Assembly (NCBI RefSeq): GCF_900454495.1
Contig: NZ_UGSI01000001.1
Location: 2,666,001 to 2,730,000, forward strand
Direction of reading: 5' to 3'
DNA: 64,000 nt
DNA from: Paenibacillus macerans
GTDB lineage: Bacteria > Bacillota > Bacilli > Paenibacillales > Paenibacillaceae
Part shown: piece after piece, positions 17,522 through 25,916 of the stretch
Numbering within the stretch: position 1 is the stretch's first letter
Layout of the letters: each line of letters starts with the position of its first letter
Translations under genes and position numbers: made by a program
The notes under the pieces: model-generated
Seen by the model: the letters and a program-made list of their open reading frames with translations, nothing else
The model's database searches: none
What the model was told of the DNA's origin: nothing

Positions 17522-19029
17522 TTAGCTTCCTCCTTTTTTTTATTATTTTCAATCCCCATACTTAATTCGTTGGATGATAACTTTGTTAAAACAAAATAAA
17601 TAGTAAATGCAGACACAAACCCCGCTATCCAAGCAATATCAGAAAGCACGGATAATACCGGAATAAACTGCCCAATAAGTGATAAAATCAAACCTACTAT
17701 GGTTGCTGTATACGCTTTACGATTAACTCCGTAATATATCCTTTTCACTGAACCGTCTTCAGCATCATAATATAGTTGATCTAAATCAATGACTTGGTTT
17801 TTCACAAAATAATAATGAGCAATCATTACACCTGCAACAGGTCCTAATAATGCACCGACCGCATTGAGAAAAGCAATAATCGCACTGCCATCAGCCATAA
17901 AACGCCATGGCATAATTAAGAAACTAATGACTCCAGCGATGATAACGCCCTTACGATAGTTGATCGATTTAGGAAACAGTGCTGTTAGTTGATAACCTGC
18001 AGGAATAATATTGCCCGTTGCATTGGTTGAAATCGTCGTCATCAAAAACACTAATGTGGTCAATAATATCGCAGGCACGTTATCCCATTGATTAATAAAA
18101 TCCAATACTCCATTGCCTGAAGTTGGTGCACCATAATGAATCGTGCCGCCAATAATGATAATAACTGACATGATTGCAAAAATGAGATATCCTATAAATA
18201 AACTACCTGTCTGGCCAACGGTTTGGTCTTTTTGTGACTTAGCATTCTGGGTAAAGTCAGATACACTCACTCCTGGTGCCGCCCATACTGCTAATACTGA
18301 AGCAATGATGACAAGGTAACCAAAGACGGGATTTACGGCAGTTGTTTGAACTCCCTCGTATGAAAGAATATTGCCAATTCCTCCTCCAACATGGATTGCC
18401 CAAATCGTCATCCCGCCGAATACAATATAAATAATTGGGCTAAGTACTGCTGTAAACTTATTAAGGGTTCCACCTCCTCCAAGACCAATCGCCATATTCG
18501 CAATCCAAAATATGACGAAACTAATTAATTCCGGCACAGATATACCTAAGATATCCGCTCCGCCGCCAATCTCTAAATAGGTTGGCCACACTTTTCCAAC
18601 CAGAATCGTTAAAGCTGCCGCCCCGGTATATGTTTGAACACCGAACCATGCGATCGCAGCTACGCACCCTCTTAGAAATCCTGGTAATTTCGCTCCTACG
18701 CTGCCGTAAATTGAACGCAAATGCATGGCAAAAGGAATCCCATATTTAGCCCCTGCCCGCCCATTAATAACCATGAATAATGCAACAGCCAATCCACTGA
18801 GAGTTATTGCAATGATTACATTTAATGATGACAGTCCCAATAACAAATAACCTGCAACCGCAGCATAGTTAGGAATGTTGTGAATCGAACCCATCCACAA
18901 TGTAAAATAATTCAAAGTACTCATATTCCGCTTATTTGGAGTCTTGGGCAAAATATCCTCACTTTGATAGCCCCTCTGCCGGTATACTTCAATATCATCA
19001 TTTGTAACCTGATAATCTAGATTCTCCAA
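17518..19029 (-). CDS. pucI: NCS1-family allantoin permease
   Basis: About 503 residues with twelve hydrophobic segments, a membrane symporter of the nucleobase:cation symporter-1 family. Family signatures include the N-terminal NYFTLWMGSIHNIPNYAAVA stretch, GAKYGIPFAMHLRSIYG and IAWFGVQTYTGA. It is probably allantoin uptake (AllP/PucI/YbbW type), as it is directly coupled to allB. TTG 19029 is favoured because AAGGGGGGAAAC lies 2-3 bp upstream of it; TTG 19056 is an alternative with a poor site. A cre-like operator at 19113-19126 overlaps a likely -10. Uracil or hydantoin transport are the main alternatives by family. Confidence 0.9.
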   Translation of the reverse strand: MENLDYQVTNDDIEVYRQRGYQSEDILPKTPNKRNMSTLNYFTLWMGSIHNIPNYAAVAGYLLLGLSSLNVIIAITLSGLAVALFMVINGRAGAKYGIPFAMHLRSIYGSVGAKLPGFLRGCVAAIAWFGVQTYTGAAALTILVGKVWPTYLEIGGGADILGISVPELISFVIFWIANMAIGLGGGGTLNKFTAVLSPIIYIVFGGMTIWAIHVGGGIGNILSYEGVQTTAVNPVFGYLVIIASVLAVWAAPGVSVSDFTQNAKSQKDQTVGQTGSLFIGYLIFAIMSVIIIIGGTIHYGAPTSGNGVLDFINQWDNVPAILLTTLVFLMTTISTNATGNIIPAGYQLTALFPKSINYRKGVIIAGVISFLIMPWRFMADGSAIIAFLNAVGALLGPVAGVMIAHYYFVKNQVIDLDQLYYDAEDGSVKRIYYGVNRKAYTATIVGLILSLIGQFIPVLSVLSDIAWIAGFVSAFTIYFVLTKLSSNELSMGIENNKKKEEAK

Positions 19030-19112
19030 CTGTTTCCCCCCTTCAACATTCGCCAATTCAATAACCTATTTCCTACGGAACCGATAACTTCCAACAATGG
19101 TTACAAATTAAT

Positions 19113-19126
19113 TGTAAGCGCTTATA
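19113..19126. promoter_or_regulatory. Operator-like site upstream of the permease-allB operon
   Basis: TGTAAGCGCTTATA on the plus strand (TATAAGCGCTTACA on the minus), a near palindrome. On the minus strand TATAAG could serve as a -10, with TTGTAG 16 bp upstream as -35, so a bound repressor would block the promoter. Second of four similar sites. Confidence 0.65.
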
Positions 19127-19223
19127 TTCATTAAAACATTGTCTACAATAGCTAAATTTATCAAAACAACTGGTTACTTTGATTAGACTTAACTTTCGTC
19201 TTCAGCGAGTTTTCTGTGATAAA

Positions 19224-20452
19224 TCAATAGGCCAGTTTCTCAATGGCACCCGCCAAAACCTGAATACCAGGTACGATATCTACCGCTTCAGTATGTTCTC
19301 TAGGATTATGGCTAATCCCATCAATAGAAGGTACAAAGATCATAGCTGTTGGGACATAAGCTGCAAAAATCTGAGAATCATGTCCAGCCCCTGAATGCAT
19401 CACTTCATAATTCAATTTGTTGTCTTTACATACAGATTCAATAATACGGATAATTTCAGGGTCCATAGGAACTGGTTTCTCATTCATCCAATGATCGATA
19501 TGAATGTCGATACCCATTTGCCGCGCAATGTCTTTCATGTCTCTTTCAATTTCCTGCGTAAATCGATCTAATACGGCTTCTTCTGTATGACGACAATCCA
19601 TAGAGAAGAGCGTCTCACCAGGAACGACATTCACTGTATTAGGCTTAGGCTCAACTTTACCGAACGTAAGAACGAGTGGATTGCCTTCTTTTTTCGCTTT
19701 ATCGATACTTTGCGTAATGATTCGTGCCATACATTCAACCGTATCTTTTCGGTACTCCATCAATGTTGTACCAGCATGGTTGGCTTGTCCCTTAAGCGTG
19801 ATATCATAGCGTTTCTGACCCACGATGGCATTCACGACACCAACTTGCTTATGCGTATTCTCTAGGAAATTACCTTGTTCGATATGTAATTCAATAAAAG
19901 CAGAAATCTTATTGTGCCTTGGTTTTCCTTCCAAGAAATTAAACCCGCTCTCATGCATTGCATCGACGAAGCTCACGCCTTGAGCATCCTTGATATGCTC
20001 TACATCATTACGGTCCGCAATGCCAAAGATATTTTTAGAACCCCAAAACGCATATGGGAAACGTGATCCTTCTTCTTCAGCCATCGAGATAATCTGCAGC
20101 GTTTTTTTAGGCTTTCCTTTTTTTTCAATAATTCCTTAATGGCTATATAACCTGCTATTATCCCAAGTTGTCCGTCTAAACGTCCACCCTTATCTACCGT
20201 ATCAATATGAGATCCTGTCGCAATGATCTCTTCTGGGCTGTCAGTTCCTTCTAATGTCGCAAATAAGTTACCTACTTCATCAAATTCAACTGTCATGCCA
20301 AGTTCTTCGAATTTTTCCTTCAATGCATTTTGTGCTTCAAGCCACGATTTGCTATAAAGCAAACGCGTTGTTCCAGGACCTTGTCTATCTGATATCCCGG
20401 ATATCCAATCCATCAAATCATCTACAGTTTGTGGTTCTAACTTTATCACCAA
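19224..20452 (-). pseudogene. allC: Allantoate amidohydrolase, one frameshift at an A8 slippery run
   Basis: The first part (20452 to about 20120) and second part (down to 19224) together make a full-length M20-type amidohydrolase of about 409 residues. It converts allantoate to ureidoglycine, NH3 and CO2. Visible metal-site motifs are TGSHIDTVDKGGRLDGQLG, MAEEEGSRFP, ELHIEQG and HSGAGHDSQIFA. The frames part at TTG AAA AAA AAG GAA (about 20121-20133). Reading on in the -1 frame gives GKPKKTLQIISMAEEEG, exactly the family sequence. The site A AAA AAG is a recognised -1 slippery heptamer and A8 also favours polymerase slippage, so some full-length product is possible. AGGAGG precedes TTG/GTG 20452/20449. 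Confidence 0.88.
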
Positions 20453-20488
20453 GATTCCCTCCTAATTTGACCTTCTCTAAACATAATT

Positions 20489-20517
20489 TGAACGGTTTTT
20501 CTAAAAATAGTATAATG
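20489..20517 (+). promoter_or_regulatory. Promoter reading toward pucR
   Basis: -35 TTGAAC (20489-20494), 17-bp spacer, -10 TATAAT (20512-20517). The operator-like site begins at the next base, over the expected transcription start. Confidence 0.65.
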
Positions 20518-20531
20518 ATAACCGCTTTCAC
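20518..20531 (-). promoter_or_regulatory. Operator-like site between allC and pucR
   Basis: Minus strand TGAAAGCGGTTATC, same 11-bp core as the allFG site (AAAGCGGTTAT). It abuts the -10 of the pucR promoter and lies 66-79 bp ahead of allC. Confidence 0.6.
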
Positions 20532-20785
20532 AATCACTGTTCATTTACACAAAAGGTTATTTATTTTTGTTGACTCTGTACAGCTGCGATTAATGTTTAA
20601 AAAGTCACATCTGTTTAACGGTGCCCAGGACGTGTGCCGTCAATAGCAAAAACCTGTTCGAATTCCTCTAAGTTATGTGCAGATTGAACAAGTCAAATAA
20701 TATCTGTATACTAAATTGTACTTCCAGATGACTGTCGATTCTTTCATTCCGATCTTTATTTCATAGTTAAAGAAAGGATACGAAT

Positions 20786-22417
20786 ATGACTACGATTGCT
20801 GATATTTTAAATTTACCCCGCTATTCAGACCTAAGATTATTAACGAATGTTGGTCAGACCGACACCGACCAAACCGTTCAAAGTGTAGAGATTTCTGAAA
20901 CACCCGATATTGAATACTATATTCCGAATGGTGTCTTGCTTTTAACAACGGCGATGAGCTATGCGGACGACCAACAAGGACTAATTTCTTTAATCGATTC
21001 TTTGATTCGCGCCAAAGCGGTGGGTTTAGGGATTAAGACTGGACGGTTCTTGGGTGAGATCGAGCCTCAAATTATTGAATATGCAGAGAAAGTTAATTTC
21101 CCGTTGATTGAAATTCCCAATAACTATTCGTTAGGCTCGCTATTGCATCAATTGTTAAATCAAATATGGGGAACGCGTTATGAAGAAATCTCTTTTGCCC
21201 TGGATATTCAAAAAAAATTTTTTAACTTACTGCTGCAAAATGCGACTAATCAAATTATTATCAACAAATTAAGCCAGATCGTTAAAACGCCGATTATTTT
21301 ATTGAATCCATTCAAAGAAATTATGGAATATTCCAAACATTTCAATCATTCCAGCAATCCTGTGCAGCATTATGTGAATCAGATCATACAGAAAATTCAC
21401 GAAACAAATAAAGAGGACGATTCATTTATTATCCATAGTCCAAAAGGGCATGAAATTCAGATCTCGCTTGTTCCGATTCAAGTCCATTCTCACTTTCCGC
21501 ATTATTTGGTTGTGGTTAATCCCGAACAAATTCCTTATCCGATCTCCAGTTTTGCGATTGACCAGGCGGCTATGGTATTATCGTTTGTTTTATTCAAAAA
21601 CGAAAAAGTATCGGAATCTCAACAGTCGATTGCAACCGAATATTTCAAAGAACTGATTGATTACCATTCCAGTTCGGATCCGTCCGTACGTTCCTTTGAA
21701 TTAAACATGAAATACGGTTACTTATTGTCCGATTATTATCAAGTTGTTCACGTTTTTAGCCAAGCGGCTTTAGAAGATACGGCGCCTAGTCTCAATCAGG
21801 AGGAACGATTAATATTAGCCTCGCAATGGTTGCAAAAACATATTCCGGATTACTTCACGAACGGCTTGGTGTTGTTCTTTAGTGTTACAAAAGAGACTAT
21901 CATTTTAATCCAACGCGAAGCCCCGGATCTGGACGAAAAATTATTGGCTATTCGTACCCAGCTCAATGACAGTCTGAATATAGAGTTGATTTTTAGTATC
22001 GGAAACCCGTATACAGATTGGAAACGCATTAACCAATCCTACATTGAAGCAAAGCTGGTGTTCGACGAACGTAAAAGCAAGCTGCAAACTCAGCCGATTA
22101 TCCATTATAAGGATAAAGGGATGGTTCAGTTGTTCCATCATCTTGAAAAAAATGATGTTCGATTTTTCTGCGAGAATATATTAAAAGATTTTGCTTATCC
22201 GAAAGACCCTGCCCTAATCGAACTACGCAAAACGTTATCGGTATACTTAGGCGCACAATGCGAAATTGCCAGCGCAGCCTCCACTTTATTCGTGCATCGC
22301 AATACGGTCAAATACCGTATTCTTCGCTGCGAAGAAATACTCGGTCACGCCGTCAATTCGCCCAGTCATTCACTGAATTTACGCCTCGCGCTCGCGCTCA
22401 GCGAAGAAGATCTTTAA
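20786..22417 (+). CDS. pucR: PucR-family transcriptional regulator
   Basis: 543 residues. The N-terminal ~125 residues form the PucR ligand domain (MTTIADILNLPRYSDLRLLT; VLLLTTAMSYADD). A central sensor-like region follows. The C-terminus is the HTH_30 DNA-binding domain (CEIASAASTLFVHRNTVKYR). AAAGAAAGG lies about 8 bp before ATG 20786. PucR in B. subtilis activates purine/allantoin genes when allantoin, allantoate or uric acid is present, so this is the likely island activator. It is divergent from allC and terminates before the convergent allD. Whether it binds the repeated 14-bp sites is unknown; they do not resemble the published B. subtilis PucR box. Confidence 0.92.
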   Translation: MTTIADILNLPRYSDLRLLTNVGQTDTDQTVQSVEISETPDIEYYIPNGVLLLTTAMSYADDQQGLISLIDSLIRAKAVGLGIKTGRFLGEIEPQIIEYAEKVNFPLIEIPNNYSLGSLLHQLLNQIWGTRYEEISFALDIQKKFFNLLLQNATNQIIINKLSQIVKTPIILLNPFKEIMEYSKHFNHSSNPVQHYVNQIIQKIHETNKEDDSFIIHSPKGHEIQISLVPIQVHSHFPHYLVVVNPEQIPYPISSFAIDQAAMVLSFVLFKNEKVSESQQSIATEYFKELIDYHSSSDPSVRSFELNMKYGYLLSDYYQVVHVFSQAALEDTAPSLNQEERLILASQWLQKHIPDYFTNGLVLFFSVTKETIILIQREAPDLDEKLLAIRTQLNDSLNIELIFSIGNPYTDWKRINQSYIEAKLVFDERKSKLQTQPIIHYKDKGMVQLFHHLEKNDVRFFCENILKDFAYPKDPALIELRKTLSVYLGAQCEIASAASTLFVHRNTVKYRILRCEEILGHAVNSPSHSLNLRLALALSEEDL

Positions 22418-22419
22418 AC

Positions 22420-22480
22420 AAAAAAGCATTGAAGCTTGAATCATCAACAAGCCTTCACGATTCAAGCTTCAATGCTTATA
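22420..22480. terminator. Bidirectional terminator between pucR and allD
   Basis: Long near-perfect inverted repeat: AAGCATTGAAGCTTGAATC and GATTCAAGCTTCAATGCTT with a 16-nt loop, A-run on the left side. It serves both convergent genes. Confidence 0.9.
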
Positions 22481-22490
22481 TCTATTTAAA

Positions 22491-23564
22491 TTAATTTGCA
22501 AAAGCGCCGAGTCCTTCATAACGATTGTAATGAATGTCGTCTGACTCAAGGTAGCTAATAATCGATTCGGGAATCTCTACCCCTTCTTGCAAGTTTTTCG
22601 CGTAACGTTCATGACTGCCTTGTCCCGGGTACTGAACGTAGTCAAAGCCGATTGCGGGTCTAATCTCATTCAATTCTTTCATCGTACGCGAAATAGATTG
22701 TTTGAACAGTTCAAGACCGACAAAACGCTCGGGATCAATAATAATATAAAGCTGTCCAAGATTTCGCCCTTCATGCAAATTCCGATACATCGAGCTAACC
22801 TCTTTGCCAAACGGCAGTCCAAGCAATATCCCGGATAAAATGTCTACCATCATCATGAGGCCGTAGCCTTTCGGTCCGGCAATAGGCAGCAATCCGTTCA
22901 CTTTATTCGGATCTGTTGTCGGAGCGCCGTTTTTATCCACTGCCCAGGTATCCGGAATCGATTTGCCTTTGGAACGCGCATCGAGAATTTTACCCCATGC
23001 TTGTACCGTTGTGGCCATATCAAAGATTAACGGGTCCGCTCCGTTACTCGGCACGCCAAATGCGATTGGATTGGTTCCGTAATAGGTTTCCGCACCGCCA
23101 TACGGTACAACCATTGGATCGGATTGACACATCGAGATCCCGATTAAATTGGCTTCGGCAATTTTACGCACATAATAGGACAGCGTTCCCGTATGACCCA
23201 CTCTCGATACGCCGACAACCGCTACGCCGCTTTCTTTTGCCATCTTTATGGCTGGGGCCAATGCTTCGTTGGCTGCATAATGACCTTGAGCATTCTCACC
23301 GTGGAAGATCGCGGAGCTTGGACCCGTTTGTTTAAACGAAAACTCGGGATGAATATTGATGCCGCCTTTGTGAATACGCTCTGCGTAATATTCAACGCGC
23401 ACAGCTCCGTGAGAATGGATGCCGCATAAGTCGGCATATACTAAATGATTAGCCGTTTCCGCGGCTTGCTCTTCTTTCAAACCCGCTTTGATAAGCTTGT
23501 TTTTGATTAATATGTGCAAATGTTCCCCGCTAACTTTTACTACTTCTTCTTCAACATTCGACAC
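22491..23564 (-). CDS. allD: Ureidoglycolate dehydrogenase (malate/L-lactate DH family)
   Basis: 357 residues of the Ldh_2 (YlbC/AllD) family. It oxidises (S)-ureidoglycolate to oxalurate with NAD(P)+. Motifs include the N-terminal helical ANHLVYADLCGIHSHGAVRV (catalytic His), SQSDPMVVPYGG-type YYGTNPIAFGVPS and DMATTVQAWGKI. The GTG start at 23564 is chosen because AAAGGAG lies 9 bp upstream. It follows allE by 24 bp, so the two steps ureidoglycine -> ureidoglycolate -> oxalurate are made from one transcript. Malate or lactate dehydrogenase activity is possible by family alone; the context makes AllD the best call. Confidence 0.92.
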   Translation of the reverse strand: MSNVEEEVVKVSGEHLHILIKNKLIKAGLKEEQAAETANHLVYADLCGIHSHGAVRVEYYAERIHKGGINIHPEFSFKQTGPSSAIFHGENAQGHYAANEALAPAIKMAKESGVAVVGVSRVGHTGTLSYYVRKIAEANLIGISMCQSDPMVVPYGGAETYYGTNPIAFGVPSNGADPLIFDMATTVQAWGKILDARSKGKSIPDTWAVDKNGAPTTDPNKVNGLLPIAGPKGYGLMMMVDILSGILLGLPFGKEVSSMYRNLHEGRNLGQLYIIIDPERFVGLELFKQSISRTMKELNEIRPAIGFDYVQYPGQGSHERYAKNLQEGVEIPESIISYLESDDIHYNRYEGLGAFAN

Positions 23565-23588
23565 TCTTTATAGCTCCTTTCTCAACAC

Positions 23589-24377
23589 TTATACACCCGG
23601 GTTGCGATTCGCGTCTTTGGAGTATACGTAAGCTAAATGCTCCTTGCGGTCTGTCGAATAAGCGGCTTGCGGGGTATAAGCGGCCATAAAGATATAGTCG
23701 CCTTTCTCAACCGGATACCAATTGTTGTCCAGATTATACATCCCTTTACCGGACAATAAATAAGCGCCGTGCTCTTGATAATGGGTTTCTACATAACCGT
23801 GACTGGCAGCAGGAGCAAAGTCTAAAATATGCATATTCATATCGAATCCTAAATCATCGGCAGGCAATAAATTCCAGAATAATACATCTTCCATACCTTC
23901 ATAATGAATAGGCGTAAGATCCGCGCGGTTGCCTACCACTTTATAAGCTTCATGCCCTTCTAACGGCTCGTATTTGCGTTGGTACAAGAAAGCTTCCGTT
24001 GTTTCAGTCTGTCCATTTTCGAAATACATTTTTTCGTTTACAGGGAAGAAAGCATAACCTCCCTCTGTTAATTCATGCGTTTCATTGCTATCGCTTACAT
24101 TTAACTTTCCGGATATTACATAAACAAACGTTTCAATCCCTTCGCCGCCAAAGCCCAACTCATTTTTTCCGCCTTCTAAAAATTCGGCGATAAAGTCGGA
24201 GAAGCTGGCTCCGATTCTGGGAGAACCCAAAATGCTGATTCGCGTATTCTCAAATCCCGGGACAACGTTATTCACTAAACCATCATGCGGCAAAATGGCG
24301 TAGTTGTTTTTTTTAACGACTGCACGCGATGTCAATACACCGTCAAGATAGCCGACGTTACTATTTTTATAACCCAT
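23589..24377 (-). CDS. allE: (S)-ureidoglycine aminohydrolase
   Basis: 262 residues, about the length of E. coli AllE/YlbA (bicupin). It releases ammonia from (S)-ureidoglycine to give (S)-ureidoglycolate, with Mn2+ in the C-terminal cupin. The N-terminal cupin runs roughly residues 40-125 (GEGIETFVYVISGKLNVSD). The C-terminal cupin runs roughly 160-245 and has the metal-site pattern VETHYQEHGAYLLSGKG. ATG 24377 is chosen as the conserved start (MGYKNSN); GGAAGGG is 12 bp upstream. It is first gene of the allE-allD operon with a cre-like site 59 bp upstream. Confidence 0.93.
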   Translation of the reverse strand: MGYKNSNVGYLDGVLTSRAVVKKNNYAILPHDGLVNNVVPGFENTRISILGSPRIGASFSDFIAEFLEGGKNELGFGGEGIETFVYVISGKLNVSDSNETHELTEGGYAFFPVNEKMYFENGQTETTEAFLYQRKYEPLEGHEAYKVVGNRADLTPIHYEGMEDVLFWNLLPADDLGFDMNMHILDFAPAASHGYVETHYQEHGAYLLSGKGMYNLDNNWYPVEKGDYIFMAAYTPQAAYSTDRKEHLAYVYSKDANRNPGV

Positions 24378-24435
24378 ATTTGATCGATTCCCTTCCATGA
24401 ATAGTATGACAGTCAACAGCACTGTTTCAATTCAT

Positions 24436-24449
24436 TGTAAACGCTTATT
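24436..24449. promoter_or_regulatory. Operator-like site upstream of allE-allD
   Basis: TGTAAACGCTTATT on the plus strand, fourth copy of the island motif, 59-72 bp before the allE start. Confidence 0.6.
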
Positions 24450-24560
24450 CAGTATGAAACTAGTTTCAAAAGCTACAATTCTCGCTGCAAAGTTGTTGAT
24501 GATGAACAAAGAAATCCGGTATCTCACACAAAATTCGAGGTATGGATGCATCTTCTATCA

Positions 24561-24812
24561 AGGGCAGTCTTCCTTCGAAGCCCTCTTCCAGAACGCGCAC
24601 GATGGCGCCTTCCCGGCAAGTATAGCAAAAAAGGGACCCTCCAAGGTGTGATCCATCACCTGAAAGGTCCCTTTCCTCCGTTACTGCACAGGCGGCGAGG
24701 ACAAAGCCTGCTGCACGCGGGTTACCCCCTGCGACAGCGCGTTTCCGGCCAAAGCCGCGGAAGCCACGGCGACCGTTTCCAAAATTTCCGCATCGGTCGC
24801 TCCCTTTGACTT
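24561..24812. repeat. Right 252-bp direct repeat bounding the allantoin island
   Basis: Copy of 8867-9118. Here it is continuous with the rest of the decarboxylase gene, while the left copy is continuous with the rest of the gene at 8490. Together the two copies outline the pre-insertion junction. The in-frame remnant of the 8490 gene's 3' end is at 24576-24651. Confidence 0.95.
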
Positions 24813-25025
24813 CGCCTCCTCGGCATGGTAGAACGTACAGATTTCGTTATTCGTGGACAAAGCGATCCCGAGCGCGATCAGCTGCTTCGTTTTGGCGTCC
24901 AGCTCGCCGTCCCCAAGGCTTGCTCCGGTAAACGCGTGATAAGCTTCCGTGATGCCCGGCAGGAAATCGCCGTATCGGCCGATCTCGTCTTTGTACGCTT
25001 TGATTTTCTCGCTCACGAGCGACAT
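24681..25025 (-). CDS. Carboxymuconolactone decarboxylase-family (AhpD-like) protein
   Basis: 114 residues, the usual CMD size, all-helical. The active-site segment is NNEICTFYHAEEAKSKGAT, with a single Cys and the following His instead of a CxxC pair. The alanine-rich helix VAVASAALAGNALSQ follows. ATG 25025 is preferred, since at ATG 25037 the GGAAAGG site would touch the start codon. It may be a redox or peroxidase helper, or a decarboxylase-like enzyme; the sequence does not decide. Its 3' 132 bp belong to the direct repeat and recur at 8987-9118. Confidence 0.85.
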   Translation of the reverse strand: MSLVSEKIKAYKDEIGRYGDFLPGITEAYHAFTGASLGDGELDAKTKQLIALGIALSTNNEICTFYHAEEAKSKGATDAEILETVAVASAALAGNALSQGVTRVQQALSSPPVQ

Positions 25026-25105
25026 GGGCTTAAGCATCCTTTCCTGTAATGTAGAGGATAGTCAATCGTATCATTTATACGATGTCCCGCCCGGCAAAAA
25101 ATATG

Positions 25106-25321
25106 CTAAACCTCCGGCGTAACCCGCGGTTCCCGCGAAGGCTGGTAAATATAATTCCGGTCCAGCTTGACCACATTGCGGTTGGGCCTGCGAATGAGCA
25201 CATGCGTATCATCCCAGGCCACCACAATCCCGCGGACGTCGTTGGCTTCGATCGCATCGCGAATCACCCGAACTTTTTCGCCGGATAAACGGTATGCGTT
25301 TAATTCTTCATCCGTGATCAT
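25106..25321 (-). CDS. Small hypothetical protein
   Basis: 71 residues starting MITDEELNAY, with GGAGGTG 10 bp before ATG 25321. It has an all-beta look in the second half (VRGIVVAWDDTHVLIRRPNR; NVVKLDRNYIYQP), reminiscent of small SH3-like or RNA-binding barrels. It lies 80 bp from the decarboxylase gene and is in the same direction. The family is not recognised. Confidence 0.6.
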   Translation of the reverse strand: MITDEELNAYRLSGEKVRVIRDAIEANDVRGIVVAWDDTHVLIRRPNRNVVKLDRNYIYQPSREPRVTPEV

Positions 25322-25381
25322 CGGTAACACCCACCTCCAGCTCTCATTATACAATAGATCCATCCGATATCCAGCCATGCA

Positions 25382-25420
25382 GAAAAAGACCCCGCCGGCC
25401 TTTAAGCCAGTCGGAGTCTT
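25382..25420. terminator. Terminator between two hypothetical genes
   Basis: A-run, then imperfect stem AAGACCCCGCCGGC / GCCAGTCGGAGTCTT. Confidence 0.65.
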
Positions 25421-25470
25421 CAGTACTCCAGAACCTTATGAAAAAAATCATCATGACTTAAGCCTGCCGC

Positions 25471-25803
25471 TTACCGCGAAGCATGCTCCTTGCTGTCATT
25501 CGTCTCGAACCAAAAATCAAGCACCTTGGCCGACATGACCCGTTGTTCCAAATACCCCACCTGCTGCGGACTGAACTGTTCCTTCCAGGGCACATCGAGC
25601 TCTTGGCACAGCCCGGTTATCGTCAACAATTGCGACCATGCTACATAGCGTTTGTACCAGAAAAACTGAGGATGTTCCAGCATATAGGGATAAAGGTCGT
25701 CAAACTCTGTATGTTTGCAATCCAGGGCACGTTCAAAGGTAATCTTCGCTTCGGACAATTTCGAAAGGAAAAACTCCGCGTCTACTGCCAATTCTTTCCC
25801 CAT
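25471..25803 (-). CDS. Hypothetical protein, Trp/Tyr-rich
   Basis: 110 residues, soluble and helical, rich in aromatic residues (YMLEHPQFFWYKRYVAWSQL). The start ATG 25803 has GGAGAGGAGG just upstream (AGGAGGC). It sits between the small hypothetical gene and xpt with its own terminator behind it. The family is not recognised. Confidence 0.65.
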   Translation of the reverse strand: MGKELAVDAEFFLSKLSEAKITFERALDCKHTEFDDLYPYMLEHPQFFWYKRYVAWSQLLTITGLCQELDVPWKEQFSPQQVGYLEQRVMSAKVLDFWFETNDSKEHASR

Positions 25804-25916
25804 TTTTTAAGCCTCCTCTCCCTAGTAATCCTCATTATAGCGAAAAAAAGGGGTGCTGCAAAGGATTGCTTGCAAAATTGTTTCTTTTTCCGAGCTTGCT
25901 TTGTCCTTATCCGCAC

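Larger units (their letters stand above)
20453..20785. other. Divergent control region between allC and pucR
   Basis: AT-rich, 333 bp, no gene. It holds a plus-strand promoter and the third operator-like site, both annotated. The remaining 250 bp to pucR would be a long leader; no riboswitch or terminator is evident in it. Confidence 0.6.

Noticed and set aside
24397..24651. 84-codon plus-strand frame at the right island end
   Set aside because: Its C-terminal part is the duplicated 3' end of the 8490 gene and the rest is antisense to the allE leader; no start signal.
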